Source of the DNA: Methylomusa anaerophila
GTDB taxonomy: Bacteria; Bacillota; Negativicutes; Sporomusales; Sporomusaceae
NCBI RefSeq assembly: GCF_003966895.1
Contig: NZ_AP018449.1
Location: 503,424 to 567,423, forward strand
Direction of reading: 5' to 3'
Length of the DNA stretch: 64,000 bases
Part shown: positions 38,470 through 47,585 of the stretch, in pieces
Layout of the letters: every line of letters begins with the position of its first letter
How positions within the stretch are numbered: the first letter of the stretch is position 1
Program-made: the position numbers and the translations under genes
The notes under the pieces: generated by a model
What the model was told of the DNA's origin: nothing
What the model saw: the letters and a program-made list of their open reading frames with translations, nothing else
Databases searched by the model: none

Positions 38470-40410
38470 TTATTGGGCTTCTTTCGCCTGACGGGCCTTA
38501 GCGCGAATGCGGTTTTTCCAGTTGCGCTCCTCCAGAATTTCTACCATTTTGCCGGCAGCTTTAACCGGGTCGGTTTCCCAGAAAAAGAACCCGCCAAATA
38601 CGTCTTCAGCAATCTTGGTTACTATGTCATTAACCAAGGTGCTGCCCACAATGGGAGGAACAACGCCAACATGAACAGGGTTACCCAGGGCAACGTTCCA
38701 GGAACCGATCGCTATAGCTTTTTCGGACATTGCTTCCGGCGCGGTAGCTACATATGGGACCTCGGCATTGTCAAGGCCCATTTCCTTGGCCATCAGAGTG
38801 ACCAGTTCTTGGGCGCGGCTGTTATCGACGCAGGAACCCATATGGAATACCAGCGGCAGTTCCGTGGTCAAGCCTGCTTTTTCATTCAGGCGGGCAAAAA
38901 GCTTCTTGAGACCTTCGCCGGCGTATTTTTGAACACCTTCACCGTTTAACAGGCCTTCTTTGCCAAAGCATTGGGCGGCGCAACCGGTAGCGACCATGAA
39001 TACGTCGTTCTTAGCCAGTTCTTGCGCCACGGTCAGGTGATTATAATCATGCGGTCCTTTCAAGTTGTTGCAACCGGCAAACAGGGCAACGCCTTTGATT
39101 TCACCGGCTTCAATGGCGTCAATCAAAACCCGAATGGGGTTATCGGGATTTACTTTCTTGAAGATATTAAGCAGGGATTCAAGCGTAAAACCTGCGACGA
39201 CCGTGCTCTTAACATCAGGAATGCTGACTTTGGCGGCATCGCGGTTTTTGTAAGCATCGATAGCCAGGCGGATAATTTCTTTGGCGCTGTCAATGGCGTG
39301 ATGCTCATCAAAAGCCAGGTGGTAGGATCCGGGTATCTTCATGATCGGCATGGTGGTAACGATTTTGGTGTGGTAGCACTCGGCCAGGGAACGCAGGCTG
39401 GGCATAATACACTGAACGTCAACAACCATGGCATCCATAGCGCCGGTCAGTATGGCCAATTCCTGGGTGGCAAAGTTGGTGGCGATAGCAACGCCTTCAC
39501 GGGTCAATACTTCGTTACCAGTGCAGCAGATACCAACAATGTTGATGCCTGATGCGCCGGCAGCTTTAGCTTCGTCGTTCATTTCGCGGGCAGCTTTGAC
39601 TACCATCTGACTCAGAAGCGGGTTGTGGCCGTGAACGGCGATATTTACTTTATCGGCTTTGATTGCGCCCAGATTCGCCTCAGTTACCACAGGCACACCG
39701 GTACCAAACAGAATGTCGGAAAGGTCGGTAGCCAGAGCCATACCGTCATAGTCGCACAGAGCAGTCTTAAGACCGCCGAAGATGATGTTGACGGGATCGG
39801 CATCGTTACCGACATGGGTCTGGTGGAGGAGCTGCGCTATGCTAAGGTTAATGTTGGTCGGCATAATAGTAGTATTATGGAGAACGGCAAGACGGCTGTC
39901 GATACAATTACTGGTAATCCAGGTCAGATCCTGTTCATGCATACGGCCGAATTCGTCAAGAGCAGCGTTAGCTACATCTTTAGTAATATCGTCTACGCTG
40001 CGGCCTTCTGTTTCCACCCCGATTTTTTTAGCAACTCTCATAAGTTTATCGGGATCGGTAACCTGATAATCTTTCAGTTTGCCTTCAGCCACGTGGAGAA
40101 GAGTTTCAGCGATATGGCGACCGTGGTCAGAGTGAGCGGATGCACCGCCGGCGATATAACGAACGGTATTTCTAGCTACGATGGTATAGTCGGCAGCACC
40201 ACAAATACCTTTGTTACCGCCTGGTTTTTTCGGCAGAATACGGCACGGGCCTTGGATACAAATCCGGCAGCAGATACCTGTATTACCGAAGGTACAACGG
40301 GGCTCTTGGGCTTTGGCCCGGTCAAAAGTCGTCAGAAAGCCAATTTCTTGGGCTTTATCCAGCATTTGAGCCGCGGCAACGTCAACAGTTCTTTTTTCCT
40401 TTTCGGACAT
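38470..40410 (-). CDS. acsA: AcsA, carbon monoxide dehydrogenase catalytic subunit
   Basis: This Ni-Fe CODH reduces CO2 to CO for ACS. It has 646 residues. N-terminal B- and D-cluster cysteines are in EPRCTFGNTGICCRICIQGP; C-cluster ligands are in NIAVHGHNPLLSQMV (His), GICCTGNEVLTREG, FAGCNNLKGPHDYNH, MVATGCAAQCFGKEG and HMGSCVDNSRA. The start is ATG 40410 (MSEKEKRTVDVAA), with GGGAGGAAAAGAAGC upstream. A separate promoter or control region between fhs and acsA is possible (see 40453-40550). Confidence 0.97.
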   Translation of the reverse strand: MSEKEKRTVDVAAAQMLDKAQEIGFLTTFDRAKAQEPRCTFGNTGICCRICIQGPCRILPKKPGGNKGICGAADYTIVARNTVRYIAGGASAHSDHGRHIAETLLHVAEGKLKDYQVTDPDKLMRVAKKIGVETEGRSVDDITKDVANAALDEFGRMHEQDLTWITSNCIDSRLAVLHNTTIMPTNINLSIAQLLHQTHVGNDADPVNIIFGGLKTALCDYDGMALATDLSDILFGTGVPVVTEANLGAIKADKVNIAVHGHNPLLSQMVVKAAREMNDEAKAAGASGINIVGICCTGNEVLTREGVAIATNFATQELAILTGAMDAMVVDVQCIMPSLRSLAECYHTKIVTTMPIMKIPGSYHLAFDEHHAIDSAKEIIRLAIDAYKNRDAAKVSIPDVKSTVVAGFTLESLLNIFKKVNPDNPIRVLIDAIEAGEIKGVALFAGCNNLKGPHDYNHLTVAQELAKNDVFMVATGCAAQCFGKEGLLNGEGVQKYAGEGLKKLFARLNEKAGLTTELPLVFHMGSCVDNSRAQELVTLMAKEMGLDNAEVPYVATAPEAMSEKAIAIGSWNVALGNPVHVGVVPPIVGSTLVNDIVTKIAEDVFGGFFFWETDPVKAAGKMVEILEERNWKNRIRAKARQAKEAQ

Positions 40411-40452
40411 GCTTCTTTTCCTCCCTATGTTCATCATAGTTGATTTCATTTG

Positions 40453-40479
40453 GGTATACCAAAGGTACCTGGAGGTACC
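40453..40479. repeat. Three GGTACC-type palindromes phased at 10-11 bp upstream of acsA
   Basis: GGTATACC (40453-40460), GGTACC (40464-40469) and GGTACC (40474-40479) stand one helical turn apart, 43-69 bases upstream of the acsA start. This looks like a multimeric operator or a leader element; no matching regulator is known to me. Confidence 0.5.
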
Positions 40480-40519
40480 AGACCAAGGGATTTGTTGCTT
40501 TTTTCACAAATCTAATTTA

Positions 40520-40550
40520 CAGGTATTCGCCCTTAAAGGGCGAATACCTG
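40520..40550. repeat. 31-bp near-perfect palindrome between fhs and acsA
   Basis: CAGGTATTCGCCC and GGGCGAATACCTG are perfect 13-bp complements around TTAAA. No T-run follows on either strand, so this is not a standard terminator. It could be an RNA processing or stability hairpin within the fhs-acsA transcript. Confidence 0.6.
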
Positions 40551-40636
40551 CAAACGCTGGGATTATTTTTAATTACCAGATTATGGTATTCAATTATCGA
40601 ATTATATTATATTTCCCGTCAAGTCTTTGGTTTCTA

Positions 40637-42403
40637 TTAGAACAAGCCGCTGACTTTGCCTGTATTGACGTCCACATCGATCCGGCGATAAGCGGGATCA
40701 GAGCTGGTTCCCGGCATCAGGCTGATAGCGCCGGCCATCGGGCAGAGAAATTTGGCGCCGCCATAAACCAGAACGTCGCGGATGGGCAGTCTCCAGCCCT
40801 TCGGCACGCCTTTCCAGGTCGGCTCGTGGGACAGGGACAGGTGAGTCTTAACCATCATGGTGGAGAAGTCGGCGAACTTGGGATCAGCCTCGAATTTTTT
40901 AGCTTTCTCCTCAGCCAGCGGAGCCCAATCGACACCATCGGCGCCGTAGATTTCCGTGGCGATTTTCTCAACCCGCTGCCGTAAAGGCATTTCCAGCGGA
41001 TAGAGGAATTGCAATTTGACTTCTTCCTTGCAGGCGTCGATAACGGCATCGGCCAGATCGAGAGCGCCGTCGCCGCCTTTCAGCCAATGCTCGGATACAG
41101 CGGCCCGGGCGCCGGCTTGTTCGGCGATCCGCTTCACCAGGGCATGCTCCGCCGGGGTATCGGTGTAGAAGGAGTTGATGCAGACAACCGGTTTGATGCC
41201 GGACTTCTTGATGACGTTGATCAAGTGTACCAGGTTTTCGCAGCCTTTCTCGACAAGTCCCAGGTTCTCCTTGGTGTACTCGTCCGGCAGCGGGCGGCCG
41301 GGTACTACGGCAGGTCCGCCACCATGCATTTTGAGCGCGCGAACAGTAGCTACCAGAATGGAGACATTCGGCGTCAGTCCGCTCAGGCGGGCCTTGACGT
41401 TCCAGAATTTCTCGAAACCGATATCGGCAGCGAAGCCGGACTCGGTAACGTGATAATCAAAGGTTTTCAAACCAATGCGGTCGGCGATGATGGAGGATTG
41501 ACCAATAGCGATATTGGCAAACGGGCCGGCATGAACGAAACACGGCTGACCTTCAACAGTGGCGCACAGAGTCGGATTGACGGTATTACGCATCCAGGCA
41601 GCCATAGCGCCGGCGACATCCAGGTCGGCGGTGGTAACCGGCTTGCCCTGCTTGTCGTAGGCAACAACGATGTGGTTGAAGCGCTCGCGCAAATCAGCCA
41701 GGTCCTTGGCTACAGCCAAAATGGCCATTAACTCGGAACCAACGGCGATGCCAAACTTGGACTGCATCATGTAACCGTCTTTTTTGCCGCCAAGTCCGAT
41801 CAGGATATTGCGCAGACCCTGGGCAGCAAAGTCGATAACCCAGCCCATCTCAACATTCTTAGGATCAATGTCCAGTCGCCGCAGGCCCCTCTTGGATAAT
41901 TCCTCATCGGTGTAATTGAGTTCGTGTTGCATTCTGGCGTTCAGGGCAACCATGGCCAGGTTATGAGCATTCATAATATCGTTGATGTCACCAGTCAAAC
42001 CGAGAGAGAATTCTGTCATCGGGATCAATAGCGCGTTACCGCCGCCGGCAGCAGTACCTTTAACGTTCATGGTCGGGCCGCCGGAAGGCTGCCGCAGAGC
42101 GCCGCCAACATTTACTCCACGCTTGCCAAGACCTTCCATGATGCCCAGGGAAGTGGTTGATTTACCTTCACCCAGCGGGGTGGGAGTAATGGCAGTCACC
42201 TCAATATACTTACCGTTCGGTTTATCTTTCAGGCGGTCAATAACTTTCAGGAAATCAACTTTCGGAGTTTTACCATAAGGAATTATTTCATCCTTCTGCA
42301 GTCCCATCATCTCTTGGTACTTTTCGGTTGTGGGGATTGCTCCGGCTGCTTCGGCTAGTTCGGCAATCTGCCAGTCTTTCAATTCTCTAGGATCCCATGC
42401 CAT
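40637..42403 (-). CDS. fhs: Fhs, formate-tetrahydrofolate ligase
   Basis: Fhs activates formate with ATP to 10-formyl-THF, the first folate step of the methyl branch. The protein has 588 residues, slightly longer than the usual 555-560. The P-loop is [19 protein letters not shown]; other hallmarks are [51 protein letters not shown] and [20 protein letters not shown]. The ATG has GAGGAGGTATGTAGTTT upstream. It lies between cooC and acsA, 41 bases after the cooC stop. Confidence 0.97.
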   Translation of the reverse strand: MAWDPRELKDWQIAELAEAAGAIPTTEKYQEMMGLQKDEIIPYGKTPKVDFLKVIDRLKDKPNGKYIEVTAITPTPLGEGKSTTSLGIMEGLGKRGVNVGGALRQPSGGPTMNVKGTAAGGGNALLIPMTEFSLGLTGDINDIMNAHNLAMVALNARMQHELNYTDEELSKRGLRRLDIDPKNVEMGWVIDFAAQGLRNILIGLGGKKDGYMMQSKFGIAVGSELMAILAVAKDLADLRERFNHIVVAYDKQGKPVTTADLDVAGAMAAWMRNTVNPTLCATVEGQPCFVHAGPFANIAIGQSSIIADRIGLKTFDYHVTESGFAADIGFEKFWNVKARLSGLTPNVSILVATVRALKMHGGGPAVVPGRPLPDEYTKENLGLVEKGCENLVHLINVIKKSGIKPVVCINSFYTDTPAEHALVKRIAEQAGARAAVSEHWLKGGDGALDLADAVIDACKEEVKLQFLYPLEMPLRQRVEKIATEIYGADGVDWAPLAEEKAKKFEADPKFADFSTMMVKTHLSLSHEPTWKGVPKGWRLPIRDVLVYGGAKFLCPMAGAISLMPGTSSDPAYRRIDVDVNTGKVSGLF

Positions 42404-42444
42404 AAACTACATACCTCCTCAAAATATTTAGAGTTGTCTTATCG

Positions 42445-43215
42445 TCACTTCTTGTCTTTCCAGCCTTTGACGCGCAAATAAATTTCTTCCATGCTCGCTT
42501 TAAAGGCTCCGGTAAGTATGTCTTGCTCCCCTTCTCCCAGCGCAACATCCAGCAGATCGTCATCAAAACGAATCATGCCCAGCAGTTCGTCAGCAGCAAA
42601 CTGTTCCGTGATAAATGCTTCTTCTTTTGGAGAGCGAATCTTATTAGCGACTACTTTTATTACTTCAATGCCCAGATCTTCAGCCAGTTGCATCACCACC
42701 CGGGCTGTTTTAACACTGGTTTTGCTCGGTTCAGTAACGACAACCATAAGATCCACACCTTTGGAAGTGCCACGGGTGAGATGCTCAATACCGGCACCCA
42801 TGTCCAAAATCACTACATCGTCTTTATTGAGCAGTAATGAATCTATGACTGAGTAAAGAAATGAGTTTTCGCGGCAATAACAGGCGGAACCGCCTGGTTT
42901 TACGCCTCCCATACGCAGGAATTTGATGTTACCCACGCTAATGGAATACTCATCCAATACGTCATCAACTTCAGGATTAAGGGAATAGAAAGCACCGCCA
43001 CCGGCGCTTTTTTCCTTAATCACATCCTGCATCTCAATCAGAGGAACTACTTTAGCCAAAATATCATCGGGAATTCCCAGCGCAAGACCTAAACTGGCAT
43101 CAGGATCGGCATCAACAGCATAAACGCGATGTCCGTCGCGGGAAAACAGTTTAGCCAAACTGGCAGAAATGGATGTTTTGCCGACACCGCCTTTGCCGGA
43201 GAGTGCGATTTTCAA
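42445..43215 (-). CDS. cooC: CooC-type CODH nickel-insertion ATPase
   Basis: This 256-residue MinD-family ATPase has deviant Walker A GKGGVGKTSISASLAKLF, switch VDADPDASLGLALG and the metal-binding Cys-x-Cys in KPGGSACYCRENSFLYS. CooC dimers bind nickel and insert it into the CODH C-cluster. The start is a TTG with GGAGGTGAAAAA upstream. It is closer to the Rhodospirillum/Carboxydothermus CooC pattern than the family member at 31926-32681. It precedes fhs and acsA in the transcript. Confidence 0.9.
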   Translation of the reverse strand: MKIALSGKGGVGKTSISASLAKLFSRDGHRVYAVDADPDASLGLALGIPDDILAKVVPLIEMQDVIKEKSAGGGAFYSLNPEVDDVLDEYSISVGNIKFLRMGGVKPGGSACYCRENSFLYSVIDSLLLNKDDVVILDMGAGIEHLTRGTSKGVDLMVVVTEPSKTSVKTARVVMQLAEDLGIEVIKVVANKIRSPKEEAFITEQFAADELLGMIRFDDDLLDVALGEGEQDILTGAFKASMEEIYLRVKGWKDKK

Positions 43216-43332
43216 TTTTTCACCTCCTTTACGCCTATAATACTTAAATTAATTGACAACCCAAGCTACAAACTTTCTTATAAGCTTTTGAACAAGTTGT
43301 GATATTCAATATAATTCAAATAGTCAAATAAA

Positions 43333-43983
43333 TTATTTCAAAACTTTAGCCGTTTTATTCAAAAGACTGGCGCCGGCTGCAGCCGCCACAACCAAATCTT
43401 CCGTAGGCAAATAATATTGGGCAGTAGAATCGAATAGCGCTGTTGCATTGGCCGGCAGCTCCTCGTCTCCTTCCCAGATGACATAAGTAATGGGCAGATT
43501 CGGCAGAATATCAAGCGTAACAGCCGCATCACCAAATTTTGCCGCCCGCCCGCCAACTTTTTGTCCAGCCTGCGCAAGCAGGTGGGAATTTTTGCCAAAA
43601 GCGGCTTTGAAACCGCCAAGTACCCGACCGGAAAACGGTTGCAGATAAATCATACCACCAGGGATTTCTTTGAAAGAAATCAGTTTATTAGTCAGCGATT
43701 GGCCACCGGCAGTAAGCAGATAATGCATAATAACAACTTTTGCCGCGATTGGAACTTCATCTTCCCTGTCAGCATAGGACACTTTTCCCTGCAGGTAGCT
43801 GACAGTATAGACATCATTAAGATATTGGATTGTGAAAGTACTTCTCCCATAGTCAAACCGGGTACCGCTGTTCCGGGCAATTTCCTCTGCATCAATTCTT
43901 GTTGCAAATTCGGCGCAAGCCTTTTCGTAAGCCAGTTGATAGCCTTTCTGCAAATTTAGGGCGGTAGTGTCACCAGTTTGCAT
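43333..43983 (-). CDS. DUF3786-family protein
   Basis: This 216-residue protein has features of DUF3786: an N-terminal helix (NLQKGYQLAYEKACAEFATR), YLNDVYTVSYLQGKV, AAKVVIMHYLLTAGG, LISFKEIPGGMIYLQPF and the C-terminal VIWEGDEELPANATALFD. No signal peptide, membrane segment or metal motif is clear. The ATG at 43983 has AGGAGG seven bases upstream. Family members occur in anaerobes with corrinoid and C1 metabolism, and here it lies 117 bases upstream of cooC, so a role in CODH/ACS or corrinoid handling is plausible but unproven. Confidence 0.8.
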   Translation of the reverse strand: MQTGDTTALNLQKGYQLAYEKACAEFATRIDAEEIARNSGTRFDYGRSTFTIQYLNDVYTVSYLQGKVSYADREDEVPIAAKVVIMHYLLTAGGQSLTNKLISFKEIPGGMIYLQPFSGRVLGGFKAAFGKNSHLLAQAGQKVGGRAAKFGDAAVTLDILPNLPITYVIWEGDEELPANATALFDSTAQYYLPTEDLVVAAAAGASLLNKTAKVLK

Positions 43984-44024
43984 AGACAAGCCTCCTGTTT
44001 GATATAACCCACTTAAAGGGGGGG

Positions 44025-44226
44025 AAACTGTTTAGAAACCGCCAACTGCATCGCCGCAGCAACTACGTTGCTGTCATCTGCGACAAGTTAACTCGCGTTG
44101 ATAACACTAACGATCAGAATCGTCGTCACACCCGGTCTGGCTATGTCAGTGGGTAGAGTTTAGCCTGCTATGTTGCAATAAGCTTCAGGTATACAACGGA
44201 AGCATCTGACGATTTCTAAACAGTTT
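44025..44226. repeat. Dispersed palindromic repeat family A, copy 3 (202 bp)
   Basis: AAACTGTTTAGAAACCGCCA on the left and the complement of ATCTGACGATTTCTAAACAGTTT on the right form the ends. It lies in the opposite orientation to copy 2: its right end matches the left end of copy 2 (TTAGAAATCGTCAGATGCTT). It fills the gap between fchA and the DUF3786 gene and so splits the C1 cluster. Confidence 0.72.
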
Positions 44227-44260
44227 GAGGCATTTGATGACCTGAATATAGTCTAATATC

Positions 44261-44893
44261 CTATTTCTTAAGTTTGCTTAGAACCAGTTCCAGGGTAGCA
44301 TCGGCAATCTTGGAGCCATCCGCCAGTAATCGTTCCATTTCCGCCCGGTTTCTGCCGACATATTCCTGGTCCTTGATGGTATTAAGGTTGATCACCACAT
44401 TGAGCATTCCACTGATCAGCGCGGATTTTAAGAAAACCACCCCGCAGCCGACATCGGAAATAGCCAGATTAGTACCGATCTGGCCCATACGTTCGTGAAT
44501 TTTGATACCTTCGTAACATTTACGCATAATTTCCATGGGTCCGTCACAGGCATCCTTGGAGCATTTCTCCAGGACTTGCTCTTTATATGCTATCTGTTCC
44601 GGAGTATCTTTAGGCAAGCCATAAGCCTTGGAAAGAGGTTCAAAAACCTTGGCATCCTCATCCACAAGAGCTTTCAATTCGGCAATCACCTTGTCCCCTT
44701 TGGCGATTAGTTCTTTGACTTCATCCTCAACTTCGGCATATTTCTTTTTGCCCACAGTCAGATTGCCGACCATATTGGAAAGAGCCATACCAATAGCGCC
44801 GCCAAGAGCTGCCGCACCGCCGCCACCCGGTACCGGAGCCTTGGAAGCCAATACTTCCAGAAAATCGGAGCAAGACTTATCCACCATACTCAT
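44261..44893 (-). CDS. fchA: FchA, methenyl-THF cyclohydrolase
   Basis: This cyclodeaminase/cyclohydrolase-family protein has 210 residues and interconverts 10-formyl-THF and methenyl-THF. The glycine-rich folate site is ASKAPVPGGGGAAALGGAIG, followed by MALSNMVGNLTVGKKKY and a helical C-terminus (ISGMLNVVINLNTIKDQEYV). The ATG at 44893 has GGAGGATAAAGGCTCA upstream; the frame is open 38 codons further but without a site. It supplies the activity that FolD of this cluster seems to have lost. It is the first gene of the C1 cluster and follows a 309-base gap. Confidence 0.93.
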   Translation of the reverse strand: MSMVDKSCSDFLEVLASKAPVPGGGGAAALGGAIGMALSNMVGNLTVGKKKYAEVEDEVKELIAKGDKVIAELKALVDEDAKVFEPLSKAYGLPKDTPEQIAYKEQVLEKCSKDACDGPMEIMRKCYEGIKIHERMGQIGTNLAISDVGCGVVFLKSALISGMLNVVINLNTIKDQEYVGRNRAEMERLLADGSKIADATLELVLSKLKK

Positions 44894-45202
44894 TGAGCCT
44901 TTATCCTCCCATCTGCTTCCGTTTTTTTTGGGGAAATAACAATAGATATAGCTAGATACAGCTACACAGTTATACAGGTCTACAGAAGCTGGTTTGTTAC
45001 TTCTCATATTTCACATACGTTTTGTAGAACTCCGTAGGAAAAAATTCGCTTTTTTTTTATAAAATCCTGCTAGTTTTTCATTATTCAAAAAAAATTATTC
45101 AGTATATTGTGTATATGCTGTTAAAACATAGTATTATATAGCGTTTCTTTAAAGATAGTTTGTTTATACTACGTCTCTCATACTATTTATGGATTAAATA
45201 AT
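44894..45202. other. AT-rich gap upstream of fchA, probable promoter region of the C1 cluster
   Basis: No gene is supported here. The minus strand has several A/T-rich -10-like strings (TATAAT near 45136-45141) but no -35 with good spacing that I would defend. The stretch AGCAGGATTTTATAAAAAAAAAG is a type of sequence I associate with upstream regions in Negativicutes, without a known function. It also holds the end of the ubiA gene's transcript, with no clear terminator hairpin. Confidence 0.35.
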
Positions 45203-46051
45203 TTAAATAATTAAGGAAGCAACCGAAGACAATAACAGTAATATACTGACAAGTCCATTACGCATAAAGTAAGTCTGGGTCACTTTACTTAAATCTCCCG
45301 GACTGACAACAGAATGCTGATAAATCAACACGGCGGTAACCAGAACAACTCCGGCGTAATAGACATAGTGAAGCCGGGCCATAATTCCTACAAGCAGAAA
45401 ACCCATAATACTTAAGCCGTGCATCAGCCGGGAAAATATAAGCGCCCCATTTATGCCAAACCGTACCGGTATCGAATGCAAATTTTGGGATTTATCAAAA
45501 TTCACATCCTGACATGCGTAAATAACATCAAACCCTGCTATCCAGACTCCTACCGCCAATCCTAACATAACCGCTGTCACAGTAATATCTCCTCTAACGG
45601 CAACCCAGGCGCCAACCGGAGCCGCCGCCAGCGCAAGACCCAATACCAAGTGGCAAGTCGAGGAAAAGCGTTTCATGTAAGGATAGACCACCAATGGGAT
45701 CAGCGCCAGCGGCCATAATCGCAAACATAAGGGATGCAGGTTAGCGGCAGCGATTAGAAAAAGCAGCAGACTGGCAATGATAAACCCTATAGCTTCCCGC
45801 GGTTTAACCGCCCCGGTAACCATGGGGCGATGGGTAAACCGGGGATGTACCTTATCATATTTCAAATCAATGAAGTTATTAAGAGCTAATGCCGCACTCC
45901 GGGCGCCAATCATGGCTAAGGTTATCCAAAACGCATCATGAGCGCTGGGTATGCCTTTTGCAGCCAAAAAAGCTCCCATATAAGCAAAAGGCAAAGCAAA
46001 TACCGAGTGCGACAAGGCTATATTTTCCACATGCGCTTTAATTTTATTCAA
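45203..46051 (-). CDS. UbiA-family prenyltransferase, probably menaquinone (MqnP-like)
   Basis: This integral membrane protein of 282 residues has about eight hydrophobic segments. The two Asp-rich motifs are NNFIDLKYDKVHPR and DVIYACQDVNFDKSQ. MVTGAVKPREAIG is also typical. It attaches a polyprenyl chain to an aromatic acid. Because a UbiD-type decarboxylase overlaps it by 8 bases and a polyprenyl diphosphate synthase is nearby, the likely pathway is futalosine-type menaquinone synthesis (MqnP). No mqn gene proper is in the window to confirm this. Confidence 0.85.
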   Translation of the reverse strand: MNKIKAHVENIALSHSVFALPFAYMGAFLAAKGIPSAHDAFWITLAMIGARSAALALNNFIDLKYDKVHPRFTHRPMVTGAVKPREAIGFIIASLLLFLIAAANLHPLCLRLWPLALIPLVVYPYMKRFSSTCHLVLGLALAAAPVGAWVAVRGDITVTAVMLGLAVGVWIAGFDVIYACQDVNFDKSQNLHSIPVRFGINGALIFSRLMHGLSIMGFLLVGIMARLHYVYYAGVVLVTAVLIYQHSVVSPGDLSKVTQTYFMRNGLVSILLLLSSVASLII

Positions 46052-47504
46052 GGCCCAGTTCCTTCCATTTGGCGTTCACAATTTTCCGGATATCCTCAGA
46101 CATGGAAATTTCTTCCGGCCATTCTCTTGCATGCCCTTCTGCCGGCCAAGTCTTAGTCGCATCAATGCCTACCTTTGTGCCCCAATTGGGCGAAGGCGAG
46201 GAATGATCCAAAACGTCCAACGGCCCGTCCACCATTACAATATCACGCCGCGCGTCAATATTGTTGAACACCCGCCACCAGACCTCGTCCATATCCTGCA
46301 CGTTTACATGAGCATCCACAATAATAATCATCTTGGTAAACATCATTTGGCCCATACCCCAGAGGGCGTGCATAACTTTTTTTGCCTGCTGGGGATAAGA
46401 TTTTTTGATTGAAACAACCGCACAATTGTGAAAGACCCCTGCCAGCGGCAAATTTATGTCCACTATTTCCGGTAAATGCATTTGCAATACAGGCAAAAAA
46501 ATCCGCTCGGTGGCTTTGGCCAGGTAGCAGTCTTCCATCGGTGGTTTGCCCACGATGGTAGCCGGATAAATAGGATTTTTACGATGGGTAATACAAGTTA
46601 TGTGAAATACCGGGTACTTGTCAGCCAAAGAATAATAGCCGGTATGGTCGCCGAAAGGTCCCTCCACCCTGAATTCACTCATATCCACATAGCCTTCAAG
46701 AATGATTTCGGCAGTTGCCGGCACCTCAATATCTACCGTTTCGCCCTTAACCATCTCTACCGATTTTTTCCGCAAGAAACCGGCGAAAATCATTTCGTCA
46801 ATATCCCTGGGCAACGGTGCTGTTGCGGCATACGTAACGGCCGGATCGCCGCCGATGGCTACGGCTGCCTCTATGCGCTCATGGCCTAATTCACGATATG
46901 CCCGGTAGTTTTCCGCCCCGTTCTTGTGGATATGCCAATGCATGCCTGTTGTCTGTTCATCAAATACTTGCAGGCGATACATACCGACATTCCGTTTACC
47001 GTTGTGGGGATTTTTGGTGAAAACCAAAGGTAAGGTAATGAATCTTCCCGCATCTTTCGGCCAGCACTTTAAGATAGGAAATTTATTCAAAGAGGGTTTA
47101 TCCTTGATAATTACCTCTTTACAGGGTGCACTTTTTATGTATTTCGGAAAATTAATAGCACGCTTCGCGGTAGGAATCAATTTTACCAAATCCAGTTTAT
47201 TCTGCAGTGATATATATGGCAGTTTCAATATTTCTCTGATTTCCCGGGCAATATCGTCAACCCTCTCCACTCCCAGCGCCAGAGCCATTCTCTCCATGCT
47301 GCCGAAGGCATTCATCAGTACGGGAATATCAAAACCTTTGACATTCTCAAAAAGAAGAGCGACATTTTTGTCTCCCTTCATTTTCGACACTCTGTCGGTT
47401 ATTTCCGTTATCTCCAGTTCACAGTCCACGGATTGGCGAATACGTTTCAGCCATCCCCGCTCCTCCAGCGCACTGATAAATTCTCTCAGGTCGTAATAAG
47501 CCAA
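46044..47504 (-). CDS. ubiD: UbiD-family prenyl-FMN decarboxylase (MqnL-like)
   Basis: This 486-residue protein decarboxylates an aromatic or polyprenylated acid using prenylated FMN. Family signatures are AYYDLREFISALEERGWLKR, GMYRLQVFDEQTTGMHWHIH, FRVEGPFGDHTGYYS (catalytic Arg/Glu region) and WWRVFNNIDARRDIV. The start is taken as TTG 47504 with AAGGAGAAGAAAAT upstream, giving the usual N-terminus; the open frame extends 18 codons further. It is coupled to the UbiA gene. Confidence 0.87.
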   Translation of the reverse strand: MAYYDLREFISALEERGWLKRIRQSVDCELEITEITDRVSKMKGDKNVALLFENVKGFDIPVLMNAFGSMERMALALGVERVDDIAREIREILKLPYISLQNKLDLVKLIPTAKRAINFPKYIKSAPCKEVIIKDKPSLNKFPILKCWPKDAGRFITLPLVFTKNPHNGKRNVGMYRLQVFDEQTTGMHWHIHKNGAENYRAYRELGHERIEAAVAIGGDPAVTYAATAPLPRDIDEMIFAGFLRKKSVEMVKGETVDIEVPATAEIILEGYVDMSEFRVEGPFGDHTGYYSLADKYPVFHITCITHRKNPIYPATIVGKPPMEDCYLAKATERIFLPVLQMHLPEIVDINLPLAGVFHNCAVVSIKKSYPQQAKKVMHALWGMGQMMFTKMIIIVDAHVNVQDMDEVWWRVFNNIDARRDIVMVDGPLDVLDHSSPSPNWGTKVGIDATKTWPAEGHAREWPEEISMSEDIRKIVNAKWKELGLE

Positions 47505-47585
47505 AATTTTCTTCTCCTTCCATTTTTCATCAACTTCCCGAGTACAGCAAAAAGTCACCGGCAGATTGCACCGGTGAACTGCTAG

